This document shows positions 15,201 to 27,200 of a DNA stretch of 64,000 nucleotides, piece by piece. Position 1 is the stretch's first letter. Each line of letters opens with the position of its first letter. The stretch comes from Amborella trichopoda (Eukaryota; Streptophyta; Magnoliopsida; Amborellales; Amborellaceae), in NCBI RefSeq assembly GCF_000471905.2, contig NW_006498572.1, positions 552,800-616,799 on the forward strand. Reading direction: 5' to 3'. The notes beneath the pieces are model-generated. The model saw nothing but the letters and a program-made list of their open reading frames with translations. It ran no database searches and had not been told where the DNA came from. Position numbers and translations under genes: made by a program.

Positions 15201-18200
15201 GGTACCAACATTTTCCTACAAAATTAGGCAAAAGCTGCATAAGTAATCCATAAATTCCATTTACAGATAAATGCAAGATCATCATCATCATCATCATCCA
15301 AGCCTTATCATCCACAGACGGATGGACAGTGATCCACTAGCGAATCATCCATTTACAGTTATGCCTATCATCTACAGACGAATGGACAGACTGAAGAGTT
15401 GAAAATAATAAAGGGCATATCAATCAAAGAAGAGAAGAGAAGGAAAGTGAAAAGAAGTTATTAGAGAATAGTAGGAGAGGGAAAGAGGAGGAAGAAGGAC
15501 GAGAAGAAGAGAGAGAGAGAAAGTGGTGTGAGGAAGAGACAAAGAGACAAGAGAGGAGAAAGAGAGGGTGGTGTGATGGTTTGAATGACCATCACGCACT
15601 CCTTTTACTAAAGTGTATCAATTACAATATTTCCCATGACTTATGAGAAGTGAAATAGACATATAAGTCCTAAAATAAATAAATTACATTCATGCCCTCA
15701 AACATAACAATAATTAATTATTTCCAACACTTCCTTTTGAGCTGGTGCATAGATATCTCATACCCAACTTAGTTCTGATATCTCTTAGTCTTTCCCGTCC
15801 AACGGCTTTAGTGAAGATATCAGGAAGTTGATCATTAGACTTCACATGAGGAGCATGAATGATCTTGGCATAGATATCAATCACGGCTAGCATGCTTGTG
15901 ATATCTCATAGTCTATCATGTCCAATAGCTTTAGTGAAAATATCTACAATATCTTTAGACTTCACATGAGGAGTATGAATGGTCTTGGCAGCAACCTTCT
16001 CTCTAATGAAGTGACAATCTACTTCAATGTGTTTAGTGTTTTCATGAAATACAAGATTCTCAGAGACATGAATGGCAGCTTCATTGTCATAATACAAATT
16101 CATGGGAAGCTTATGGGAAGCTTAGCCAGACCTTATCCCCCAAATCAAATACAACATTGTTTAACTACATTATTTCACAAGTACCATAAGCCATAGCCCT
16201 TGTTTAGCTTCCACACTTGATCTTATCACTACATTTTATTCTTACTTTTCCAAGAGACCAAATTTCCTAAAAGAAAGGTGCAATAGCCAGTTGTGGATCT
16301 CCTATTAGTTTGGCATCCAGCCCAATCAACATCAATGTACATAGAAATATCATAATGCCCTTGATTGGAGAAAAATACCCCTCTCTGGATCAAACTCGAG
16401 ATATCTCAGTATCCGATACACTGTCGCAAGATGTGGTTTACGTGGAGCATGGATGAATAGGCTGACCACACTAACCGCGAAAGAGATGCCAGGTCGTGTG
16501 ATCATGAGGTATATGAGGTTATGCACCATTATTTGATACTGGTTGGGATTTTCAAATAGCTCTCCCCTTTCTCCATGACGTTTATACTTGACTTCTATAG
16601 GAGTATCAATTGGTCTAGCTCCTAACATCCCAATTTGTTGTAATAAGTCCAAGACATTATTTCTAGGAGATGGCTATTCCTGCCTTTGATCTTTCTACTT
16701 CAATTCCCAAAACACACTTAAGAGGGCCTAAATCTTACATAACGAACACCATCGTAAGATAAGATTTAAGGTCCTCAATATCCTTCACATTGTCATATGC
16801 CACAACAAAATATCAACATACACCATCAGGGTTGTAATCCCAACACTATTCTTCTTTATAAAGAGCATACAATCAGCTTGACCTCTTCTAAACCCAAATA
16901 TCAACAGTACCTAATTGAATTTTTCACACCATGCTCTAGGAGATTGTTAAAGTCCATAAATCGCCTTCTTTTAACTTGCACATGTTTCCTGTCTACCCCT
17001 TAATCTGAAAACTTGAGGGCATGGTCATATAGATTTCTTCCTGGATTTCTCTGCACAAGAAAGGAATATTTACATATAGATGGTGGAGCAGCCAAGATTT
17101 ATTAGCAACTACAAAAAGAATGATCCTCACTGTGTTCAACTTGGTCACATGAGCAAATGTTTCTTAGTAGTCTATACCAAGAGTCTGAGTGAAGCCCATG
17201 TTTATTTTGCTCAATCTTCTTCCCTTAAGAAGGTTTGTGACTTCTCATGTATTATTTTGTACAAGTGCTTGCATCTCATCACCCATGGCAGCTGTGTATT
17301 GAGATTGTGAAAGGGCTTTTGCAATACAGGAAGGTAATCGTAAAAAAGCATGGTTGATATGAAGGCACAATAAGAAGAAGACAGAGAATTATAAGATACA
17401 CAGTTCCTAATAGCATGCTGAGTACATAAATCCTACCCTTGCACAAAGCCATGGGTAAGTCCACATTAGAACTCTCAAAGAAAGTGAAATAATTACTTGA
17501 GTCATGACCATTTCTTGATTCTGGTTAGAATTTGGGGTATAATCACGGTGAACTTCAGGTTATACCATCCTCTATCTCCTGATATACGTCTTTAGCTCCC
17601 TCTCAGGGTTTACACCATTCTTTTCAGGTCCCCCATTCTCTTTCGATAGAACAGGTATAGGAACACAGGAAGGGGAACCACATATGTACTCTCTTCACTG
17701 AAATGTACCTTATTCTCCCCCCTGAAGAGAGAACTCATGAAAAGTAGATGAGAAGTACAGAATAAATTCAAAGCAAGTAACATCCATGGACACATAATAG
17801 ACTTTGTTAATAAGATCATAATACTTGAATCCTATTTTGTATGAGATGGATATCCAAGGAAAACACATTTGACAACTTTAGCATCAAGCTTGTCCCTCTT
17901 TGGACCAAGAATGTGGACAAAACATACGCAATCAAACTCCTTGCGGGGTACAAGAAATAGGGGAGAGTTTGGATAAATAATTTCAGCAGAAGATTTGTCC
18001 TTAAGAACACAAGATAGCATGCGATTTATTAAAAATGCAGCATTGAGAACCGCTTTAGACTAGAAAATATTTGGAACCTCCATTGCTAGCAAGAGAGCTC
18101 AGGTGACTTCCACCAAGTGCCTATTTTTCCTCTCAGCAATATTATTTTGTTGGGGTGGTATACAGACACATTATTTGGAGCTCAATCCCTTGATCAACAA

Positions 18201-21200
18201 GATAATCTCTAAGTTAGTTAGACACCTACTCACCCCCATTGTCAGAATGTAAAACTTTAATTTGTGCATCATATTAAGTGTTAACCATTTTGTGATAAAC
18301 TTGAAATAGATTAGCATCTTCATCTTTGTGTTTCATGAAGTTTGAAAATGGTTCTTAACTTAGAGACACAAGTATGTTTGGACAACTCGAAAATGTTTGG
18401 ACAGCTCGAAATAGATTAGCAAAGATTAGCAACTCGAAAATGTTTGGACAACTCACAAATATCACATTGAAATTGTACTCGACTTAGAGATTCAAATATG
18501 ATAGGAAATAAAAAACACAAACACAATGTAAAGAGAACATATGATTAAGATAAGTGTGCCACAAATACACCCTTTCTTCATTAGCAATGGAAGATGTGGC
18601 TGCAGCCAAGGCATGATCAGGAGTCTCCAAAAGGTACAACCCTCCATCCTCATGACCACACCCAAATGTCTTCCCCGTCATCAAGTTCTGGAAGCACAAT
18701 AAGAGGGGAAAAATGAATAAAGGTTTCATTGCAGTTTAAAGATTTTACGAGATTACTAAGTGACAGGAGGTTACTAGAAATATTGGGAACATGTAAGGTG
18801 GAGGACATATCAACAGAAAGGGTGACAAAATGGTTTCCTTCCCTTTGATTGGAATAAGAGAACCATCTGCAATTCAACAAGATTCTTAATTAAAACAAGG
18901 TATATAAGAAGAAAAAAGATTAGTCATACCAATCACATGCTCAATAGCCCCAAAGTCAACAATTCAAGGGGTTTTTAGATGAATTTCTAGAGGCATGATG
19001 AGTTGATCTAGATATACTTGTTTCGGTAACATGGGATTTAGAGGAAAGAGGGTCTCGAATGGAATCTTGCCGCTTGAGATCAAGAAGCCATCTTTTAGAA
19101 ATAGTCCTCAACCCTACTCTAAGTTCAAAGGCAGCAGCATCTTGCTACCCGTGCACAGCAGGAGCAATACTTACACCAATTGTTACCGAATTTTCTCGAG
19201 AAACATTACATCTAGGGTGTTCAATCAGGATCTAAACATGTATCCCATGTGTCTAGTCTTCCCATAGTGGGTGGACTTTTAACTTGTCCTTCTCATCAAA
19301 TGTGGGGACTCCACGACCACATCCACCACCACGGCCTCCACCTCAACTCCCGAAATATCCTCCACCTTGATAACCACTTGAATTTGAGAATAGGGTTTGT
19401 TTCGCCTATAGGCACCGCCATCAAGTTGCAGGAAGCTTCCTCATGTTCAATCAAAGAACAATTTCAAAAGTGATGATAAAGTCTCGCCACCTAGAACATT
19501 TTCTTTAATTGATTCATATTCTCCATTAACTCCTCTAAGAAGATCAAAACCTTCCCTGTTCTAATCTCTCCCTTTGTTACTTTGCACAAGATCAGCACTA
19601 TATGGGCTGATAATAGCTCATTTCCTTCCAAAAACTACGAAGATTAGCATAATAATCACCCATTGACAAGACTTGCAACTACTGTTTTGTTTCTCCAGCT
19701 CATTGATCTTTGCAATATTTTTCTTTTGGGAATAAGCCTCATAAACTGCATCCCATATTCCTTCGAGGTATTGCAGTTCATAAAAGTTCGACTTAAATTG
19801 GGTTGCATAGAGTACAATAACCAATTCGTAATTCCCATATTATCGGCTTCCAAATCAACATATTTAGATCCTTGAGATCTGGCTTTTCTACTCAGCCTTC
19901 AATATATCCCAATTTTTTCTTTCTGACCTGACCCATTCTAAATAATTTGTGCCATCAAATTTAACTGTTGTAATTTGGAGTTCAAATTATTCCATATTTG
20001 AAGTTTGTAAAGACATTTTCTATTGTGGTTGAGATATGGTTTCACCCCAAGAACTAATGAATAGTTGAGATCAGTTTACACCGTCAGATCTTCTCAAAAA
20101 AGGGAATGACAGATCTGGTTATACCCTCATCGCAAATCACACCTCTTGTTTTATTCAAAAAAACATCTCAAATCTCTTCCAAAAAGATATTTACAGATTC
20201 GATATGCCCTCAGATCTGACCACACCTCTCTTTTTATTCAAAAGAACATCTCAGATCTCTTTCAAAAAGAGATTTACAGACCTAGATACACCCTCAGATC
20301 TAGTCATACCTCTTTTCGATCCAAAAGAACCTTAAAAAGAGCACTACCAATGTTTTCTTGAATGAAATATACAAATCCCAATCCACCCATTATCTAGATT
20401 TCTACCAAACGCATGATCTACATCAAGAAATTACTAAAAGGACTACCTTCATCAACATAATCATTATTGGAAAACACTAGGGTTTTAGGGAATGATGATG
20501 TCATCTAACCATATAGATGACATCAGCCATAGACCATATCTCCGCGCACCTTCTCTTCAATGCTTTAACCTTTTTTCAATGCTCTGATACCAAGTTGAAA
20601 GTAATAAAGGGAAATCATTCAAATAAGAGGAGGCAAAAAGCAAAAAGAAGTTAGTAGAGAGTAGCAAAAAGAAAGAGGAGGAAGAAGGAAGAGAAGAAGA
20701 GAGAGAGAGATAGAGAAAGTGGCATGAGGAAGAGACAGAGACAAAAGAGGGGAGAAAGAGAGAGAGCGTGATGGTTAGAATGACCACCACACGCTCCTTT
20801 TATATTATTAAATTGTATCAATTACAATATTGCCTTTTAAGTGAAGTAGAACATATAAGTCCTATAAACAATAAAAGACAGTCATACCCTCAAACATAAC
20901 AACAATTAATTATTTCCAACATGAACTGGTAAATCGTATTCTTGGAAATCTTCTCAGAAATATTGTGAGGGAAATGAAGCAATAGTGGAATCTAGTGTTG
21001 TCTCAAGCCGAATTTGCCTTTAATAGTGCTCACATAAGATCTATTGGTAAGAGTCTATTCGAGGTGGTATATCAGAAGAGCCCTACCTATTACCTTGAGT
21101 CGGTTCCTATAGTTAAATGTAATATAAATAGTTGTTTGTGGAGCCTAGGCAGCTCATGCATGTGATTTTCCAGCAAACAAAGTTAGGGTTTGAAGAGGAA

Positions 21201-24200
21201 AGTTCTTTCTTTTTTGTTGCTTGTGCTTGACCTGAAGCTTGCGGATTTTATTGTTTTGTTCAAATTTCCTACATCAACTACAAACTTAGTTACTCAGCAA
21301 GATGTCCTATAACAGAAAGAAATTTACAACCCATGAACCAAACTTCGGTATACAACCTAATTAACTTCTCTGATATGCATCAGTAGACGGATGTTGAAAA
21401 AGTGACTGATCTCCAAGAACCTCCACCTGAAAGAAATGGTTAACCAATAACAGAACACCATTGCATAACTACCCTCAGTCTTCATAAATAAGCTCAAGGA
21501 ATTAGCAAGGCTCCAAAATGTTTGAATTATCAATGTACAACATTACTCAAACATTGCATATTTAAGAATCAAACTACGTAAAGCCATACTAAGCCGAAGG
21601 TAACATACATTTAAGGATTCAAAACTTAGGCATGGAGTCCATCAATAAGAACAAAAGAGAGCTTTCCTCAATCTTAAATAAATGCTAATGTTGGGAGATC
21701 CACCACAAGAATAATCTCTAATCATTGTCGCCATAAGGATAACGGTTGCCACCTCTATCTCCACTCATAATTATATCCCAGACCTGGCATATTGAAGTGT
21801 TAGGAAACACAAAGGCTGTCAGGGTTCTTAGGTGCCTAAACCCATGAAGCACTTTGTTAAAAAACAGAAGTACTAGTACATGTTAATTATGGGAATTTAT
21901 TATTACACTAAATTTTGCTTATTGGATTGAAGTAATGAGAAGATATATGGTAAGTTACGGTTTACCTGAGGTATCCCTTGATATAGCAGAATAGCGAAAA
22001 ATGATTCATGTAGCAGACCTCAAATTGTTGGGATAAGGCTCCGATAATGATGATGATGATCATGATGGTGTTATGAGTCTCATGAAACTGAACATTGACA
22101 ACGTGAGCAACAATTTTTGTAATCTCGGATTCCCAATATTTGGGTATACAACATGGCCACTACATGTCTCAAGCACACCACTTCTGAACTCTTGTGAATT
22201 TTGGCAGTAAAAAGTATTGGATTAGTTTGTTCCATTGAGCTCATAAACTAATATCATCACCACTATATTGACCAAAAAGACAAGCATTCCAAGGCACAAA
22301 CTGGACTTGCTAGACTAACAAATGGCAATACTAATAGCTTAATTTCCCAAGGTGCTTTATCCATCCCAAAGATAAACATCTCATGTTCCATTGTTCTATC
22401 TCCATTTATGTTAGGAAAGGGCTTATCGTCCCACTTCCATTCCCATCAAAATGCAATGATCATAGTTTTCGGGACTTGGATTGGGAACTGTTTGAAGATC
22501 ATATCAGCAGTGAGAGATGGCAAAACGCCAAAATGTCCTTAGCTCCAGGATCACCATCCACACACCCCAAAATTTAGAGATTGAGATCCCAATATGCTTG
22601 GGAGCTTGACCCCAACTTCTAGGGATCAAATGAAAAGTTCTACAAGCCTAAGCTCCGTCAACTTAAAATTCAGGTCCTCAAGTGCACTTAAAGAGCCCAA
22701 AAGGGACAAAGTCTAATCTACTACCATTGGAAGTTGTGTGTGTGAACAAACCATGGAGCTAATATATTATACAATATTTAAAAAGTGTCGACTAATTATG
22801 CAAAATAGGTGTTAGTAAGTGAAGCGCAAGGTTCAAACTCAGATCTTATTAAAGAGGGGAAGAGCGATAGTAGAGTCTACACCTAGGAGAATCTTGATCC
22901 CACGTTCATGGAACCGAGGTTCAGTTTACCTACAAACCCTTAGATATGAGGCAAAGGAAATTGGAACCCATTGTTTGAAATAAAACAACTAGGTTTTATG
23001 GTATTTTATGGGCAGAACTGTCTTTTATCTTTGTTTAGGACTTGTTTGTCTTATTTCTCTAAGTAAGGGCAGTATTATCCAGATTGTAATTAGGCTATAA
23101 TATAAATTAGAGAAGTGGAGGCAGTGTTTTAAAATGCGGGATGCGGCCCTAATGCGGTGGGGGGCCGATGCGGTGATGAGGCCCGGATGCGAATGCATCG
23201 CGATGATGCGGTCAATAAATGTAAAAAAATTCTAAAAAAATAAGTTAATGCATAGAAAAAAATATGAAGATGACATATGTGATAGTTGGTATTTTAGTTT
23301 AATGATTGACTTCAAAACTATTAGCTGTCAGGATTCTGTATCCGGTTATCCACTAGCCCTTGATATAAACTAGAAACTTGAAACCAACTTCATAAAGCAT
23401 TCAACAATCAACAACCATCAACACAAATTTGCACCATAAGCACAACTATAATTAAGCACAACCATCAACAACCATAAGTACAACCATAAACATAAAATAA
23501 TGATATTACAAAATACAAATCAAAAGTAGAGCTCAAGAAGAGTTAATAGTTAATAAATAATAACTTAATACACTCATCTATTTTGAGAGCCAATTTTAAA
23601 ATTTGAACTTCATTTTTTCAAATATCAATCAGACAAGTTATCTTGAGAGTCGTCTTGCGCATCATCAATATTATCCTCGATGGCCTCCATGTATTCTTCT
23701 TCATCGGTCTCCTCTGAGTCAGCTTCCTCCTCAACCTCTGAAGCTAATGTGCGAGTGCGACTAGATCCAGTAGCTCCTCCTCTACTCTTTTGTGCTCTAG
23801 TGTTAGGTCGATCTTCTTCATTAGCCCCTGTTGCTAGCTCGACATCAAGCCATGTAAGATCCTCACCCTCAAACACACGCTCTTGTCATCGATCCATGAT
23901 TCACTCACTTATGGAATCACCATCAGCTTCATGTAATTGAATAGGGTTGACCTTCGTGCGATTATCATACCTCTCCCTAAGCCGCTCGTTATACCGCACA
24001 TAAACCAAATCATTCAACTTTTTCTGCTCCAAACTATTTCTTTTTTTTGCATGGAGCTGTAGTAGAAATTTGAAATCAGAGAAATTAGATTTTAGATTAG
24101 AAAATTGAAATTCAAAAAATAAGGATTAAGGAATCAGGAGTAAAAGACTTACTTGCTCAAATGCACTCCAATTGCGCTCACAACCAGATGAGCTACATGT

Positions 24201-27200
24201 GAGATTCAACACTGGAATAGCGAGACGTTGTAGATTTGGTATCTCGCTTCTATATAATGCCCCACGATGCAGCTGTATAATATTTTATAATTTAGAATAT
24301 AGTTAAAAATTAAGGGTATAAAATAAACAATGGAACTATACATAAAGTAAGAGACAAGTAAGATTATTTTTGGGCTTTTGGCCTTTACCTGGATCTGTAG
24401 TGTCCCTATCGAGTGGCAATATCTCTCCCAAAGTTTCTCAAGGCTAACTTGAACTTAATCAATTCATGGCTCTGGATCTCATCCTGGATATCTTTGTCTG
24501 GCACCAACCTCTCCAGCACATCTAAGAACCCACTATTTATTACACGATCTGACTCAATGGATGGGTGTTTGTAGTGAAGAGATGGGTTTAGAAAATAACC
24601 GGCTGAATGGAGGTGCCTGTGAAGCTGGGTATCCTATCTCCTATCAATAATTTCAAGTATAGCTTTGCGCATATTTTCATCATCCTTTAAAACATCTTTT
24701 TTTTCAGTTCTTGCCCTAGTCATTGCCTCATGTATGGAGCCCACGGCGGGCTTCGCATCACCATCAACCAGTCGAACCACTCTCACTAAAAGGCGAGCCA
24801 CCTCCAATGCAATAATTATTTGACTCCAAAAAGATGTGTTCAGAATAATCTTTTCAGCCTTTCTCCCATCCTTATGCTTTGACCATTTGCTTTGACGCCA
24901 TTGCTCTGAAGCAAACATGGTCCTCAAGGCACTTTTTTGCTTGACTAGGCTTCGAAGAGTGAAAAATGACGTGGCAAATCTAGTGATACCCGGTCTCACC
25001 AATTCTCTCTTCTTTGTAAAAGACCTCATCATGCTTAGGACTATGGTGTAATTGTAAATAAATCCAACAACAAACATAGCTCTTGAAATCACCCCACTAA
25101 ATAAAGATGTACCCATTTCCTTAAGCATAAGATTAACACAGTGAGCTGCACAAGGCGTCCAAAACATATGCTTCCTTTTCAAAGTCAAGAAATGCCCAGC
25201 TGCAGCATAGTTAGCACCATTGTCAGTGATAATTTGTACAACATTTTGCTTCTCAACAAAATCGACAATCTCATCCATCAAGCCAGATAAGTATGTACCA
25301 TCATGTGACTTGTCGGATGCATCAATAGACTTAACAAAAAACGTACCTGTTGGGCAGTTAACCAAAAAATTAATGAATGCCTTTAATTTCCTATCGGACC
25401 AACCATCACAGCTAATAGTGGCCCCATATTTCTCTCACCCTTCTCTCTGAGAAATCAAAATTTTATTCACGTCAAATACAACATCCTTCAACAAGGGCTC
25501 CCTAACCTCATGCAGTGAAGGAGGAATAAGTCCTGGGCCATATTGCCCAATTGCTTGGACCATACATGCAAAACTATCCAGAGTTATAGTATTAAAAGGA
25601 ATGTACGCCATGTAAATCCACTTTGCAATCCACTTACATATCGACTTCCTTTGTTCTTTCTTATATTTATTGTCAATTGTGGTTTGTTTTGTTTTTTTCT
25701 TTCTCTCCTGAACCACAATTTCAGAACTAGGGGTGAAAAAAGAATCCATTGGCCCCTTAGAGAGAGGCGTTCTTCTCTCNNNNNNNNNNNNNNNNNNNNN
25801 NNNNNNNNNNNNNNNNNNNNNNNNNNNNNNNNNNNNNNNNNNNNNNNNNNNNNNNNNNNNNNNNNNNNNNNNNNNNNNNNNNNNNNNNNNNNNNNNNNNN
25901 NNNNNNNNNNNNNNNNNNNNNNNNNNNNNNNNNNNNNNNNNNNNNNNNCTTCAGACATATCATCATCATCATCATCATCAACATCATCAAATAATTGCAG
26001 ATCAACAAGTAATTCCTTTCTTTTCTTTTTTTTTCTCTTTATCTTTTTTCAATCTATCCAAATATTCTCTAATCTCCTTTTTTATATCATCTGTAGCCTG
26101 TGGGCATACTTTTACGTTCCCATAAATTCTGGCTAAATGCTCTTTTTATCGAAAAATTTCACCCATATAAGTATTTCCAAAGAGCAAGCATATCACACAA
26201 TTTCTATCTTCGGATTTTTTAGTTTAGCATATTTCCAAGCCGGATCCTTGTTACTAGAAGATTGGGAAGAAAACAATGCCCCAAAAATAAGTACAACAGT
26301 ATTATTATACAAGAAGGAATAAAAAGTGACCGACTCTGTGAAGTAGCACTCGATTTCTTCACGGCCTCTGAAATCCCCAATTTCTTATCACAAATTCACC
26401 TTAACATCCCCAAATCAATAATCAAAGGCATCAAATGAACATCCAAGTATCAAACAACTGCCAAATCGAAGATTTGGATGAAAAAAAAAATTTCGCCAAA
26501 TTTTTTTTTCCTTCGATTTGAAGCAAAAAAAAGCCACAAAAGTGGCTGGAAATCTTCGTTTAGGGAGTGTAATAACCCCTCAAACAGTTTTCCTAAACTT
26601 TGGAACTACAAAAAGACCATTTTGCCCTGCCTTCAGGGGCAAAATCAAAAAAAAAATTTCTCGAAAACAGATGCAGCGCGATGTGGTCTGATGCAGTGCG
26701 ATGCGGGATGCGGCCATGATGTAGCCTGATGCGGCGCACATGCAGCTGCATCTGTCAAAAGCGCATATGCGCCAGTTCGCGATGCAGATGCGAGCGCATC
26801 CCGCATGATGCGGCCACATGTGCGGCGATGTGGCCGCATTTTAAAACACTGAGTGGAGGTCACAAGAGAGTAACACGCCACTCTTTTTCTCTATCTCTCA
26901 CACACCTCTCTATATCTCTTCTTGCTCATCTTTATTTTCTTCCCTCTTTCTCTCTCCAGAACCCATCTAATTGTTCTCTTCTCTTCTTTAGTTTCAACTT
27001 GGTATCAAAGAAAAAAAAGAAAAAGGGGGATCGATATTCAAAAAGGTGTACAAGAACTGTATTTAGGGCTGACATCATTCTTGGGGTTAGATGCCCTAAA
27101 ACTCACACCTTCTTTCTCTAGCAATAACTAAGTCAACGAATGTGAGTTTTTTTTTTCTTTTAATAAATGATTTTGAATGCCAATCAAGTGTTTATTAGAA

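Larger units (their letters stand above)
15400..20921 (-). mobile_element. Ty1-copia retrotransposon, decayed, complete with both LTRs
   Basis: On the minus strand the element runs from a 5' LTR (20921-20596) to a 3' LTR (15729-15400). LTR starts read tgttggaaataattaatt and ends read tttca. Just inside the 5' LTR is a primer-binding site, ttggtatcagagc, complementary to initiator tRNA-Met. A purine tract caaaaggaag precedes the 3' LTR. Gag, protease, integrase, RT and RNase H remnants follow in copia order. It sits in a gypsy integrase remnant within mraY intron 5. No clean 5-bp target duplication is seen. Confidence 0.9.
15298..21125 (+). pseudogene. Ty3-gypsy integrase remnant split by a copia insertion
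   Basis: 15298-15399 encodes YHPQTDGQ and, after a gap, [11 protein letters not shown]. The frame resumes after the copia element at 20922 with [25 protein letters not shown] and [11 protein letters not shown] (to about 21110). Together these are the C-terminal half of a gypsy integrase core. In-frame stops are present. No LTRs can be assigned. Confidence 0.75.
23122..26851 (-). mobile_element. Near-complete hAT transposon with perfect TIRs and 8-bp target duplication
   Basis: Both ends are exact inverted copies of cagtgttttaaaatgcgg (18 bp), flanked by perfect 8-bp duplications agtggagg (23114-23121 and 26852-26859). Both subterminal regions carry many atgcgg/gatgcag repeats, the usual transposase-binding arrangement in hAT elements. 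It is 3,730 bp including an unsequenced gap of 169 N and encodes a transposase on the minus strand. It lies inside the 5' LTR of a copia element, so it is younger than that element. Confidence 0.93.

Noticed and set aside
20120..20340. CRISPR-like array
   Set aside because: The units are contiguous 83-bp imperfect repeats without spacers, in a plant retrotransposon leader.
25949..26008. Poly-Asp/Met coding triplet run as a separate gene
   Set aside because: It is the acidic linker of the hAT transposase read on the minus strand ([13 protein letters not shown]).
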